A stretch of DNA of 64,000 nt, taken from positions 1,984,001-2,048,000 of the forward strand of contig CP048685.1 in the NCBI GenBank assembly GCA_015698285.1. The letters are read 5' to 3'. A program made the translations under genes and the position numbers. Below are positions 15,651 to 24,171 of this stretch, in pieces. Numbering within the stretch: the first letter of the stretch is position 1; each line of letters begins with the position of its first letter. Origin of the DNA: Candidatus Nitronauta litoralis. GTDB taxonomy: Bacteria; Nitrospinota; Nitrospinia; Nitrospinales; Nitrospinaceae. The notes beneath the pieces are model-generated. The model was not told the origin of the DNA, did no database searches, and worked only from the letters and a program-made list of their open reading frames with translations.

Positions 15651-16306
15651 TATTTCCTTTCCAGATGACGGAGGTCCAGTGAATCGAAAGTCTTCCTGAT
15701 ATGAAAGAAAAACAGGCCAAAGATCAGTCCGGCAATCAGCACGTCGAACGCAATGCCGATTTCCACCACCAGTGGCATTCCGTGCGTGGCAGCGGTGGCG
15801 GTAAAAAACAAGGCATTCTCCATGGCCAGGTAACCCACCACCTGGGTTACGGCCTTGCGACGGGTGATCATGATGAGCATGCCGATCAGGACGCAGGCCA
15901 GCCCGATGGCGATGATGTTACGCGTCATCAGGACGGAGGTTTTCTGAATGGGGAGACTAATGTAATAGGCAAACAGAACCAGAAGCGCGGCAATCAACAA
16001 GGTCGGGAAGATATTGATCAGCGTTTCCACCTCCCGGTTGGCACCCAGGCGGACGACGACCCGCCATAACAACCAGGGCATCAGGAATCCCTTCAACAGG
16101 AGGGCCAGGAGTGCCGAAATATAAAGCTCCGGACTAGCGGCGGCGAAGGCCACAAGAGCGGAGGTGGCCGCCAAAAGAACTCCCTGAATCGCAAACCATC
16201 CTAAAAGCGCTCGCATATGCCGTTGCGCAAGGATCGCAAACGCGGTCAGCAAAAACAGGGCCGCCGCCAGTGAGGTCAGTTGTTTCAGCAGTTCTTGGGA
16301 AATCAC
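15650..16306 (-). CDS. HyfE-like membrane subunit (NuoK-like)
   Basis: 218 residues, start GTG at 16306 overlapping the hyfC-like stop as GTGA. Seven hydrophobic segments fit a HyfE subunit, with NuoK-like character in the C-terminal part (AVTQVVGYLAMENALFF, GMPLVVEIGIAFDVLIAGLI). Glu residues in these helices correspond to the proton path of NuoK. It sits between the HyfC- and HyfF-like subunits as in hydrogenase-4 operons. Confidence 0.78.
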   Translation of the reverse strand: MISQELLKQLTSLAAALFLLTAFAILAQRHMRALLGWFAIQGVLLAATSALVAFAAASPELYISALLALLLKGFLMPWLLWRVVVRLGANREVETLINIFPTLLIAALLVLFAYYISLPIQKTSVLMTRNIIAIGLACVLIGMLIMITRRKAVTQVVGYLAMENALFFTATAATHGMPLVVEIGIAFDVLIAGLIFGLFFFHIRKTFDSLDLRHLERK

Positions 16307-17250
16307 GCCGACCCCTCCAGGATGTAATGGGTCAGCATTCCAAGGATGGCTATGAGGAACGCCGTTCCCAGGTATTCAGGTAGGCGAAAGATACGCATCT
16401 TTGCCATCCAGGTTTCCATGAGGGCGAGTATGCCTTGCAGGAACAATATCTTGAGGGCCAGAAGTCCCCCGGAAAACAGCAGGGCCGGGACCGTGTTCTC
16501 CTCTGCGATTCCCCAGGGACAGAACAGGTTGAGGAGAAGAGTCATAAATAACAGCAACTTCATGTGGTTTGCCCATTCGATCAGACCCAGATAACGTCCC
16601 GAGTACTCCAGGATCATCGCTTCGTGGACCATCGTGAGTTCCAGATGGGTGGACGGGTTGTCTACCGGAATCCGGCCGGTTTCTGCAACGGCCACCAGAA
16701 GCAGGGCCACCAGGGCGAATGCCAACGAAGGACGCAGGCCGAAATGTCCGTTAAGCATATGGTCGATCATGGTGGACAGGTTGGTGCTTTCTGCCGCCAT
16801 GGACACCACAAAAACACTCATCAGCATGGCGGGTTCCGCCAGCGCGGCAAATGTCATTTCCCGGCTGGCTCCCATGCCACCGAAAGCCGTTCCGGTATCC
16901 ATGGCACCCAGGGCCGTGAAAAACCGGGCGAGTGCGAACAGGCCCACCAGGGTAATGACGTCGGCGGCGGCGGACAATGGGGTTTGCACCAGGAGGACAG
17001 GTACTATCGCGCAGGCAAGGGCAGTGGAGGCAAAAATAATATAAGGGGCCAACCGGAATATCCAGGAAGCGCCTTCCGGAAGGATAGGTTCCTTGCCAAA
17101 CAGCTTACGGAGGTCGCGGTACGACTGAAACAAACCGGGGCCACTCCGGTTCTGCAACCGCGCCTTCATCTTTTTCAGGACAGCGGCGCCTAAGGGGGCC
17201 AATGCAATCAATAACAACGCCTGGACGGTATTCAGCAACCAGAGAGTCAT
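16303..17250 (-). CDS. HyfC-like membrane subunit (NuoH family)
   Basis: 315 residues from ATG 17250, overlapping the hyfB-like stop as ATGA; an in-frame extension to 17349 would overlap hyfB widely and is rejected. About eight transmembrane helices. Family-specific segments are RLQNRSGPGLFQSYRDLRKL, GMGASREMTFAALAEPAML and PVDNPSTHLELTMVHEAMI, which include the acidic residues of the quinone/proton entry region in NuoH. It anchors the soluble subunits to the membrane arm. Confidence 0.84.
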   Translation of the reverse strand: MTLWLLNTVQALLLIALAPLGAAVLKKMKARLQNRSGPGLFQSYRDLRKLFGKEPILPEGASWIFRLAPYIIFASTALACAIVPVLLVQTPLSAAADVITLVGLFALARFFTALGAMDTGTAFGGMGASREMTFAALAEPAMLMSVFVVSMAAESTNLSTMIDHMLNGHFGLRPSLAFALVALLLVAVAETGRIPVDNPSTHLELTMVHEAMILEYSGRYLGLIEWANHMKLLLFMTLLLNLFCPWGIAEENTVPALLFSGGLLALKILFLQGILALMETWMAKMRIFRLPEYLGTAFLIAILGMLTHYILEGSA

Positions 17251-19265
17251 ATCAAAAATCCCAGAAGGATCAACAATGTCAAAAACACTAGTGAAAGGTG
17301 ACCGTGAATTTGGCGCTGGTGGAGCCAGTCGGTCCCTCGCGTCAGCCACTCCACGATTTTTCTAGCGGGTGTATAAATATATTTCCAAGCCAAGTCCTGG
17401 ATGTGCACGGAAAACCGAATACGCCTGACCAGAAGCGGATTGCCATGGTTCAACCGGGACACCTCCTCATGCGGTTGATAGACTTTGGAAAAAATCTGGC
17501 GCATGGGCTGGGAAAAACTGGTCGCCGTGTATTGCATGCGCGGATTCAGATCGGGATGGCCGCAACTCCAGATCGGCGCACGGCGCACGGGTTTTCCGCG
17601 GTAGTACAACAAAAACGCAACAAGTCCCGCCAGCAAAGAAGCCAGTAAAACGATCAGAGGAGAATAAGAAGCGCGCTCCGGTGACAGGGGGGTCAACCAC
17701 AACCAATGGCTTCCGGTCGTAGCTCTTTCCAGGCTCGAAGACAACAGGGTGGGCGACACCTGGTCGATCAGTGGAATCACCCAAACCGGGCCGATTCCAA
17801 GAATCAGGCACAACACAGCAGGCAGGGCCATCCCTGAAATCATCCAGCCGTCCACTTCACATGCCTCAGCCGCGGAGCGGGTCCTGGGCGTTCCCTGGAA
17901 AATAATGCCGAATACCTTGATAAAGCAGGTTGCGGTCAACGCTCCGGCCAGTGCGAGCATGGCGGCGGAGAAAGGAATCAACGCGGCAAGCGGCGAACTC
18001 TCCAGTTTTGGGGCCATCAGGGCGGCCTGAAAAGTCAGCCACTCAGATACAAATCCATTGAACGGAGGAAGCGCGGATATTGAAATACAGCCGATCAAGA
18101 ACAGCACAGCCGTAATCGGCATGCGGCGGATCAGACCCCCGAGGCGATCCAGGTTGCGTTGATGGGTGGAGTGGAGAAGGGCGCCTGCCCCCATGAATAA
18201 CAGTCCTTTGAAGAGAGCGTGGTTGAGTGTATGGTACAGTGCCGCCACCAGGCCCAGCGCCGCGAGACCCGGGTGGTCAAAGTGTGTGAAGATCATGGCC
18301 AGCCCGAGACCGATGACGATGATGCCGATGTTTTCCACCGAATGGTACGCCAGCAGGCGTTTCAGGTTGTGCTGTTGCAAGGCCAGCAACACCCCGCCCA
18401 CGGCAGAACTGGACCCCGCCGCCAGCACAAGACCTCCCCACCAACCCTGCGCCTGGTCCAGACCCACCAGATCCCAGATCACCCGCAGGAACCCGAACAC
18501 CGCCACTTTGATCATCACACCGCTCATCAGGGCCGATGCATTGGAAGGAGCAACGGGGTGGGCTTCCGGCAGCCAGATATGCAGAGGAATTATTCCGGCC
18601 TTCAAACCAAATCCCAGTCCTGCGGTCAAAAATACCAGCGACAACCATGTGGGCGACAAGGTTACAGTTCGCATCACCTCAAATTCAAACGATTTCCCCG
18701 CCATATAAAGGATGGAAAAACTGCTGAGGATCAGGAGTGCCCCCAGGTGCGCCATTAACAAATATAAAAAACCCGCCTTTCGGTTCGCTTCCCTTTCGTG
18801 ATCGAAAACGACAAAAAAATAGGAAGCAACACTCATCAGCTCCCAGAAAATCATGAACGTGTAAGCATCATCCGCGAGCACCACCCCCTGCATGCCGACA
18901 ATGAACAGGGACATGGAGATGTCCAGAAGGGTCAGATTCTGAGTTTTTGCACGGGAGCGCAGGTAGCCCACCGAGTAAATGCCCACCGAGGTCACCAGCA
19001 GGCCGATGATCACCATGAAAAAGCCGGCCAGCGGATCCAACCGCAGGTGCATGGGCAACCAGGGCAGGCCCAGCGGCAAGAGGAGCTGTTGTGGAGGAGA
19101 CAGTAATCCCATCACTCCTGCGGCAGTGGTGAATACTCCCGATATCGCGATCAACAGATGGGTGACCCGATTACGAATTTCTTTTGCTTTGCTAAGCGCC
19201 AGGCTGGCTATACAGACAAACAGCGCCATAGCGGGTCCCAACAACAATGTTACTGAGGGGCTCAT
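17247..19265 (-). CDS. HyfB-like proton-channel subunit (NuoL/M family)
   Basis: 672 residues from ATG 19265, which has AAAGGA at good spacing; a TTG 12 bp upstream is less likely. It has about 16 transmembrane helices, with FWELMSVASYFFVVF (conserved Glu), LKAGIIPLHIWLPEAHPVAP (conserved Lys) and LLAYHSVENIGIIVIGLGL. The C-terminal half includes a segment with an Arg-Arg-Ala-Pro-Ile-Trp-Ser-Cys-Gly motif (KPVRRAPIWSCG) typical of HyfB/HycC. It is the first structural gene of the complex, 83 bp downstream of the HTH-EIIA gene. Confidence 0.85.
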   Translation of the reverse strand: MSPSVTLLLGPAMALFVCIASLALSKAKEIRNRVTHLLIAISGVFTTAAGVMGLLSPPQQLLLPLGLPWLPMHLRLDPLAGFFMVIIGLLVTSVGIYSVGYLRSRAKTQNLTLLDISMSLFIVGMQGVVLADDAYTFMIFWELMSVASYFFVVFDHEREANRKAGFLYLLMAHLGALLILSSFSILYMAGKSFEFEVMRTVTLSPTWLSLVFLTAGLGFGLKAGIIPLHIWLPEAHPVAPSNASALMSGVMIKVAVFGFLRVIWDLVGLDQAQGWWGGLVLAAGSSSAVGGVLLALQQHNLKRLLAYHSVENIGIIVIGLGLAMIFTHFDHPGLAALGLVAALYHTLNHALFKGLLFMGAGALLHSTHQRNLDRLGGLIRRMPITAVLFLIGCISISALPPFNGFVSEWLTFQAALMAPKLESSPLAALIPFSAAMLALAGALTATCFIKVFGIIFQGTPRTRSAAEACEVDGWMISGMALPAVLCLILGIGPVWVIPLIDQVSPTLLSSSLERATTGSHWLWLTPLSPERASYSPLIVLLASLLAGLVAFLLYYRGKPVRRAPIWSCGHPDLNPRMQYTATSFSQPMRQIFSKVYQPHEEVSRLNHGNPLLVRRIRFSVHIQDLAWKYIYTPARKIVEWLTRGTDWLHQRQIHGHLSLVFLTLLILLGFLI

Positions 19266-19348
19266 GATTCCTTTCAATTAAATATTGGGCAGTAATAATC
19301 GGTTCAATCGAGTCAACGAATTAACTCTTCTGTTACCTATTGATACAT

Positions 19349-20035
19349 TCAATCCGCCTTCTTCTTCATCGCCTTTTCCGCACGACAGAGCTCCGCAAAA
19401 ATCGTTTCGCGGCTTCCTTGCTCACGGATCACCTTACGGAAAGAGGGGTCCCTCAAAACGTGGGCCAGGCGGGAGATCAGGTGGATGTGACCGCGCACTG
19501 TCTGGCTGAGGATGGTGAACGCCGCAAACACCGGTTTTCCGTCGAGCGCGCCGAAATCGATCGGCTTTTCCAGAAACGACAACGTCAGGCTCGCGTGCGG
19601 CAGGTTGAAGATGAGCGGACTTCGGGGATGAGGAATCGCGATCCCATCCCCGATGCCAGTCGACCCCAGCATTTCTCGCACGCGGAGGAGTTCGTAAACG
19701 TAATCCTTATCCACTTCCGGAGGCAGGCGCAGATTGCGGACTATGTTGAGCAGCACGCTGTCCCGGTCCTGACCTTCTACCCGGTAGAGGATCCCTCCAG
19801 ATTCCAATACCTGTTCCAGCGAAGACAACGGGCCAGTCTCCTCTTGCGTTTCCAGGAAGATGCCCGGCTTGAGGGACACACGGTTGGCCATCGCCCATTC
19901 CAGAACTTCCGACCGTGCAAATCGATACTGATCGTTGATGCGATAAGCCGGGATCTTTCCTTCATTCACCCAGCGGTATAAGGTCTTTTCGGAAACCCCA
20001 AAGAGTTGTGCAGTGTCACGAATCGTCAGTCTCAT
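19349..20035 (-). CDS. HTH-PTS EIIA fusion regulator
   Basis: 228 residues. Residues 1-50 are an excisionase/MerR-like DNA-binding domain (TIRDTAQLFGVSEKTLYRWVNEGKIPAYRI). Residues about 70-220 form a type-2 (fructose/PtsN) EIIA domain, with the phosphorylatable His136 in GDGIAIPHPRSP and the preceding VLREREMLGSTGIG-type segment (RVREMLGSTGIG). It is a likely sensor of phosphorelay state acting directly on DNA. The gene heads the Ehr operon on the same strand and tandem 10-bp repeats precede it, so autoregulation and control of the complex are plausible. The regulatory target is inferred from position. Confidence 0.82.
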   Translation of the reverse strand: MRLTIRDTAQLFGVSEKTLYRWVNEGKIPAYRINDQYRFARSEVLEWAMANRVSLKPGIFLETQEETGPLSSLEQVLESGGILYRVEGQDRDSVLLNIVRNLRLPPEVDKDYVYELLRVREMLGSTGIGDGIAIPHPRSPLIFNLPHASLTLSFLEKPIDFGALDGKPVFAAFTILSQTVRGHIHLISRLAHVLRDPSFRKVIREQGSRETIFAELCRAEKAMKKKAD

Positions 20036-20070
20036 AGAAGGATTTCTCTTTGCGAATTATTGGGAATAGA

Positions 20071-20090
20071 TTGGACATCTTTGGACATAA
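20071..20090. promoter_or_regulatory. tandem 10-bp direct repeat, candidate operator
   Basis: Two adjacent copies of TTGGACAT with exact 10-bp periodicity (20071-20078 and 20081-20088) lie about 40 bp upstream of the HTH-EIIA start. A one-helical-turn spacing is what a protein binding one face of DNA would need. The encoded HTH protein is the obvious candidate binder, but this is inference. Confidence 0.35.
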
Positions 20091-20437
20091 TAATACTTTG
20101 TTCTCATGTGTGGCAAGTGAAAATTTCAAAGCGGGTCTTCCGAAAAGGAGGCTAACCTTAACTATTTAAAATAAAATATTGAGCTCTTACTGCCTCCGGA
20201 ATTACAGTCGCCCAGGAAGTAGTGCGGTGGACCGGCCCAAAATGAAGGAGGCAAAAAAAAGAAAAAAGTATCTGCTAAGGGGGAAAGGGGTGAAATGCTT
20301 CTGAGGCCGTTTCAGAGGTTTTAAATGGGGACGAAAACAGGTCAAAACTTACACAGAATCTTGTGCATACACATTTGAAATCCGAAATAAACTATTGCAA
20401 AATAATTAGTTATAGAAATATAAAAAGGGCCTGAAAT

Positions 20438-20482
20438 CCATCCGCCTCAAGGGGATGTGGGTTCGAATCCCACCTCCGGCAC
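20438..20482 (+). repeat. 3' half of a tRNA-Leu-like gene (attachment-site-like)
   Basis: Positions 20456-20482 are identical to 27 nt at the 3' end of the tRNA-Leu gene (10483-10509): the whole T arm, the 3' acceptor strand and discriminator. About 18 further bases upstream (aatccatccgcctcaagg) look like an anticodon-stem and variable-arm remnant. No 5' half is present, so it is not a functional tRNA. Such 3' tRNA fragments typically mark integration sites. Confidence 0.75.
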
Positions 20483-20669
20483 CCATGTTTTTATTAAACT
20501 TAAAACGCCATGACAGCTTGCAAGTTGGTTATATGAAATAAATCGGTAAAAACCTTGTTTATCCTGGTTTTGCTCTATATTTTCACTTGCCCGTTTGAAG
20601 ACAATATTCATGTGTGATTTTTCAGAAAGCATTCCTTAATTTTAATACGAAAGACTGAAAGAAGAGTTT

Positions 20670-22295
20670 ATGGATATTGAGTGGGTTGCTATTGCGCTTA
20701 GTGATGTTAGTTGGATTTCACTGGCATTTATTCTGGGTTTTTCTGCGAAATTGATAGGTCTTCCGCCATTAGTTGGTTTTCTTGGAACTGGTTTTGTCCT
20801 AAATGCTCTCGGTTTTTCCAGTGGGGAGATGCTTCAAAAACTTTCTGATCTGGGTATCACCCTGCTGCTTTTCGCTGTTGGCTTGAAGCTGAATTTGAAG
20901 ACTTTGATAAGGCCGGAAGTCTGGTTGGTGAGCACAATCCACATGACAGCGGTCATAGTCTTCTTTGGTACGGTTATCTTTTGTCTTTCATTAATGAATG
21001 CGCCATTGTTTGCCGGAATGAATTTCAAGCTTTGTATGATGCTTGCCTTTGCATTGAGCTTTTCCAGCACCGTTTTTGCGGTCAAATCCTTAGAAGAAAA
21101 AGGGCAATTCAATTCCCTCCATGGACGAATTGCAATCGGTATTCTGGTGATGCAGGATTTGGCTGCTGTTATTTTTCTAGCTACATCCTTAGGGAAATTT
21201 CCATCGCTTTGGGCGCCACTACTTATTTTGCTAATTCCTCTTCGACCTCTATTTCATTACTTTTTAAGAAAAACAGGTCATGGCGAGTTAATGATTTTAT
21301 ATGGTTTTGTTCTTGCGATGGGGGGAGCGGAACTCTTTGAGTTGGCCGGGATAAAAGATGATCTGGGTGCGCTGTTGATGGGAGTTCTCATTTCTTCTTA
21401 TCCAAAATCGAAGGAACTGGCAAATTCGATGATGGGCTTTAAGGATCTTTTTCTGGTGGGTTTTTTCCTTTCTATTGGTATGTCAGGACAAATTTCAATC
21501 GAAGTATTGATAGTCGGATTGCTTCTTATTCCCTTTGTCTTTTTTAAATCTGCTCTTTTTTATTTTTTAATGACCCGATTTAAACTGCGATCAAGGACCT
21601 CGCTTTTGGCCAGCCTGAGTTTAACGAATTACAGTGAATTTGGTCTGATTGTCGCCGCGATTGGTGTAGCGAATGGTTGGATACCAGGGGAATGGTTAAT
21701 TGCTATTGCTGTTGCCCTTTCATTCTCATTTGTAATTGGTGCCTCGTTGACCAGAAAGGACGACAGGATCTACCAAAAATATCGGGATTTTTTGATGAGA
21801 TTCCAAAGCAGGGAGAGATTACCAGATGATGAATTATTTGGTACCTTTGATGCCACAATTGCTATTTTTGGTATGGGCCGGGTGGGTACTGGTGCCTATG
21901 ATAAAATGCACAAACTTTATGGTGAGACCGTAGTCGGTATAGACCAGGATTCCGAGAAGATAAAACTGCATCAGTCAATGGGGCGAAAAGTTTTTCAAGG
22001 GGATCCCAGTGATGCAGATTTTTGGGAAAAGGTAGAAAAGAATCACAAAATAGAACTGGTCATGTTGGCACTGCCTAATTTGCAAACCAATTTAGAAACT
22101 CTTGACCAACTAAAAGAGATGTCTTTTTCTGGAAGAATTGCTGCCACGTCGAGATATCCAGATGAAGAAGAAAAGTTATATGAAGCAGGCGCAAACGCAG
22201 TGTTTAATATTTACACTGAAGCAGGTGCAGGGTTTTCGGATCACGTCGAAGCAACAAAAAACATCCAGGACCAGGAGTTGACTAAAGATTATTAG
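20670..22295 (+). CDS. Kef-type cation:proton antiporter with TrkA-N domain (CPA2 family)
   Basis: 541 residues, AT-rich. Residues about 10-385 contain 11-12 transmembrane helices of a CPA2 exchanger, including LVGFLGTGFVLNALG, LLLFAVGLKLNLKTL and FALSFSSTVFAVKSLEEKGQ, which are typical of KefB/KefC. Residues about 390-510 are a Rossmann-type TrkA-N/RCK domain starting IAIFGMGRVGTGAYDKM, with VVGIDQDSEKI as the acidic ribose-binding end. It should exchange K+ (or Na+) for H+ under nucleotide control. It is the sole gene of the second AT-rich cassette, and its stop is 6 bp before the 74-bp repeat. Confidence 0.85.
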   Translation: MDIEWVAIALSDVSWISLAFILGFSAKLIGLPPLVGFLGTGFVLNALGFSSGEMLQKLSDLGITLLLFAVGLKLNLKTLIRPEVWLVSTIHMTAVIVFFGTVIFCLSLMNAPLFAGMNFKLCMMLAFALSFSSTVFAVKSLEEKGQFNSLHGRIAIGILVMQDLAAVIFLATSLGKFPSLWAPLLILLIPLRPLFHYFLRKTGHGELMILYGFVLAMGGAELFELAGIKDDLGALLMGVLISSYPKSKELANSMMGFKDLFLVGFFLSIGMSGQISIEVLIVGLLLIPFVFFKSALFYFLMTRFKLRSRTSLLASLSLTNYSEFGLIVAAIGVANGWIPGEWLIAIAVALSFSFVIGASLTRKDDRIYQKYRDFLMRFQSRERLPDDELFGTFDATIAIFGMGRVGTGAYDKMHKLYGETVVGIDQDSEKIKLHQSMGRKVFQGDPSDADFWEKVEKNHKIELVMLALPNLQTNLETLDQLKEMSFSGRIAATSRYPDEEEKLYEAGANAVFNIYTEAGAGFSDHVEATKNIQDQELTKDY

Positions 22296-22301
22296 TAAGT
22301 T

Positions 22302-22375
22302 TGTACAAATATCGTAATGGGCTGACAGTGGCCTATGTTGGGTGTTGGATTTAGGCGGCTAATTTAGCCGTCTTT
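22302..22375 (+). repeat. 74-bp repeat, copy B, containing a terminator hairpin
   Basis: Second copy of the repeat at 11957-12030, about 89% identical. It includes GGCGGCTAATTTAGCCGTC followed by eight T, a good rho-independent terminator for the Kef-type gene on the plus strand. The transposase remnant begins directly beyond it, on the opposite strand, so the repeat may be an old IS end. Confidence 0.78.
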
Positions 22376-22712
22376 TTTTGTTTTGTATCTGGTTTTGGCA
22401 GTCCCTCTCCACAAAGCCGTTGCTTTGAGGACGCCGGACCTTGGTGGTTCGGTGTTCGATCTGCTCCAACGACAAAAACAGTTCGTAAGGGTGGAGGTCC
22501 TTTCGTCCACAGAACTCTCTGCCATTGTCACTTAAGATGGTCGTGATCCTGGCATCGTGAGATTCAAAGAACGGGAGTACCTCGTTGTTAAGCGTGTGGA
22601 CTGCGGTGACCGGCAGCTTGCTGGTGTAGAGTCCTCCGAAAGCATACCGGCTGTAGCAGTCGATGACAGACTGGAGATACACACGGCCCACGCCTTTCAA
22701 GGTCCCGACCAT
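22359..22712 (-). pseudogene. IS481-like transposase fragment (integrase core)
   Basis: About 110 codons of a DDE integrase core remain: RVYLQSVIDCYSRYAFGG, ILSDNGREFCG with the second catalytic Asp, and RRPQSNGFVER with the catalytic Glu. The first catalytic Asp (normally just before VGTLK) and the whole N-terminal HTH region are missing. After FVER the reading continues into unrelated sequence and then into the 74-bp repeat. It is therefore truncated at both ends and cannot encode an active transposase. It lies between the Kef-type and UspA genes. Confidence 0.8.
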
Positions 22713-22734
22713 GAAGGGATGTTTCCTCTATCTG

Positions 22735-23715
22735 CTAATTTTCATTTTCAAGAGTAATGGGAGAAATAAAGCCATCTGGTTTAATAGTGAGAAGGGAACA
22801 ATTTATTTTATTTAAAATAGTTTCAGCAGTGTTGCCAATAATCAGCCCGGGAATTCCCGAACGACCCACAGTTCCCATCACAAGCAAATCGATATTCTTA
22901 TCTTTAGCAAACTTGGCAATTTCCTTTTTTGGATCACCCTCTATTAAATGGGCTTTGGAATTCACATCATTGAATGAGAAAAGGGATATCAGTTGATTGA
23001 GGCTTTCCTTGCGATATATCTTTTCCTTAGCTTTAAATTCCTTTAATTTCAGACCCGGAATATTCGCACCCCAGCTATTCAACCGGCTGTTACCTATAAA
23101 ATCCCAGACGTGTAATACATGAAGTTCTGAATGTTCTTTTCTGGCGAGGGAGAGAGCTAGATCCACTATTTTTCTATTCATCAGGTCTTCTTCCTCATTA
23201 TTTGAGAAAGGGTTGGTATCTACTGCCGCAAGAATTCTATTAAATTTGATTGATTGATCTGGTTTAATGAGCCATACAGGGCAAATACAGTTTCTGATCA
23301 AGTGAATGTCATTACTTCCCAAAATTCCACACATCAGGCCTGCTTCTCCTTCCGCATTTTTGATTACCAGATCAAAATTAAACCTTAAAACCTCACGAAT
23401 AATTTCAAAATAAGGCTTTCCATTTAATACATCTGAGCTGATCGAGATATTATCCAGGTTAAATGAATTTATTGTATTTTGAATTTCAGTTTTTCGCGAT
23501 AGGATCGCTTGATCCATTAAGTCCTGTTTTTCCAGGATTAATTTTGTTAATTCAGAAGCAGTGCCAAACTGGATTTCCGGAGCCAGGTTTTCCAAAACAT
23601 CTATAATTTTAAGATGGGCTTTATTCGCTTTAGCTAGTTCAAACGCCCGGGTCAGAGCTAATTTCGGATTTGAATTTCCATCTAAGACGAGAAGAATATT
23701 TTTAAATTGTTTCAT
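22735..23715 (-). CDS. tandem universal stress protein (UspE-like)
   Basis: 326 residues with two Usp domains. Domain 1 (about residues 1-155) starts KNILLVLDGNSNPKLAL but lacks a clear G-x2-G-x9-G motif. Domain 2 (about 160-310) starts RILAAVDTNPFS and ends with the ATP-binding loop GTVGRSGIPGLIIGNTAE. The architecture matches UspE/UspF-like proteins in which only the second half binds ATP. It is AT-rich like the neighbouring antiporter gene, which fits co-acquisition. Usp proteins often accompany cation transporters, but a direct role is not shown. Confidence 0.82.
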   Translation of the reverse strand: MKQFKNILLVLDGNSNPKLALTRAFELAKANKAHLKIIDVLENLAPEIQFGTASELTKLILEKQDLMDQAILSRKTEIQNTINSFNLDNISISSDVLNGKPYFEIIREVLRFNFDLVIKNAEGEAGLMCGILGSNDIHLIRNCICPVWLIKPDQSIKFNRILAAVDTNPFSNNEEEDLMNRKIVDLALSLARKEHSELHVLHVWDFIGNSRLNSWGANIPGLKLKEFKAKEKIYRKESLNQLISLFSFNDVNSKAHLIEGDPKKEIAKFAKDKNIDLLVMGTVGRSGIPGLIIGNTAETILNKINCSLLTIKPDGFISPITLENEN

Positions 23716-24171
23716 TGTTTACACCTCATATAAAATAGTGGAAATGGGCTGCCATAAATATTCAAAAATGGTAAGACAATACTTAGGTATTGATGTTAAT
23801 CATATTCGTTATATTCCACCCAACTGTAGTATATCGTATAATAAATTTCATTTTTGCACCTGGCTTGCAACCTGCTTCGAGGTGTACTGTGCGTTGTCAG
23901 ATCAACCTGTACCCGATTTGGATTTAAGTCAAAGACACCAGGGTTTTGTGTTTCCTCTGCAGAACAAAACGTGGTTGATTAGAACCACCTCGAAAATCGA
24001 CATGGTCCCAGTGGCGACCGCGACCAGGGATTAGATTTTTTGGAAAAAACGTTTTTGACATTATATGGTTGGGGAATATGCGATAGAGCTTTGATGATTA
24101 TCGTTTTATAGTTTGCTAAGATCGTGTGAAAGTTTAGTTTTTCCGTCATTCTTCAGGAGATGATCCATTCA
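23716..24171. other. intergenic region upstream of purE
   Basis: About 450 bp without a credible gene; the plus-strand open frame extending out of the Usp region is a shadow with no domain. AT content drops back toward the genome level by the right end. I see no repeat or RNA gene here. A purine riboswitch is not apparent. Confidence 0.45.

Larger units (their letters stand above)
20036..20669. other. long intergenic region with tRNA 3' fragment
   Basis: 634 bp between the divergent HTH-EIIA and Kef-type genes. It holds tandem 10-bp repeats (20071-20090), about 350 bp of AT-rich sequence in which I see no gene, and a tRNA 3'-end fragment (20456-20482). The minus-strand open frame ending in VGFEPTSP is an artefact of that tRNA fragment. 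Confidence 0.6.

Noticed and set aside
12106-19265. Annotation of the operon as a true hydrogenase-4 or formate hydrogenlyase
   Set aside because: The large subunit has no cysteine at the [NiFe] positions in either motif, so it cannot activate H2.
20447-20632. Minus-strand open frame ending in VPEVGFEPTSP
   Set aside because: The VGFEPTSP ending is the well-known false translation of a tRNA T arm and acceptor read backwards; it comes from the tRNA-Leu-like fragment at 20456-20482.
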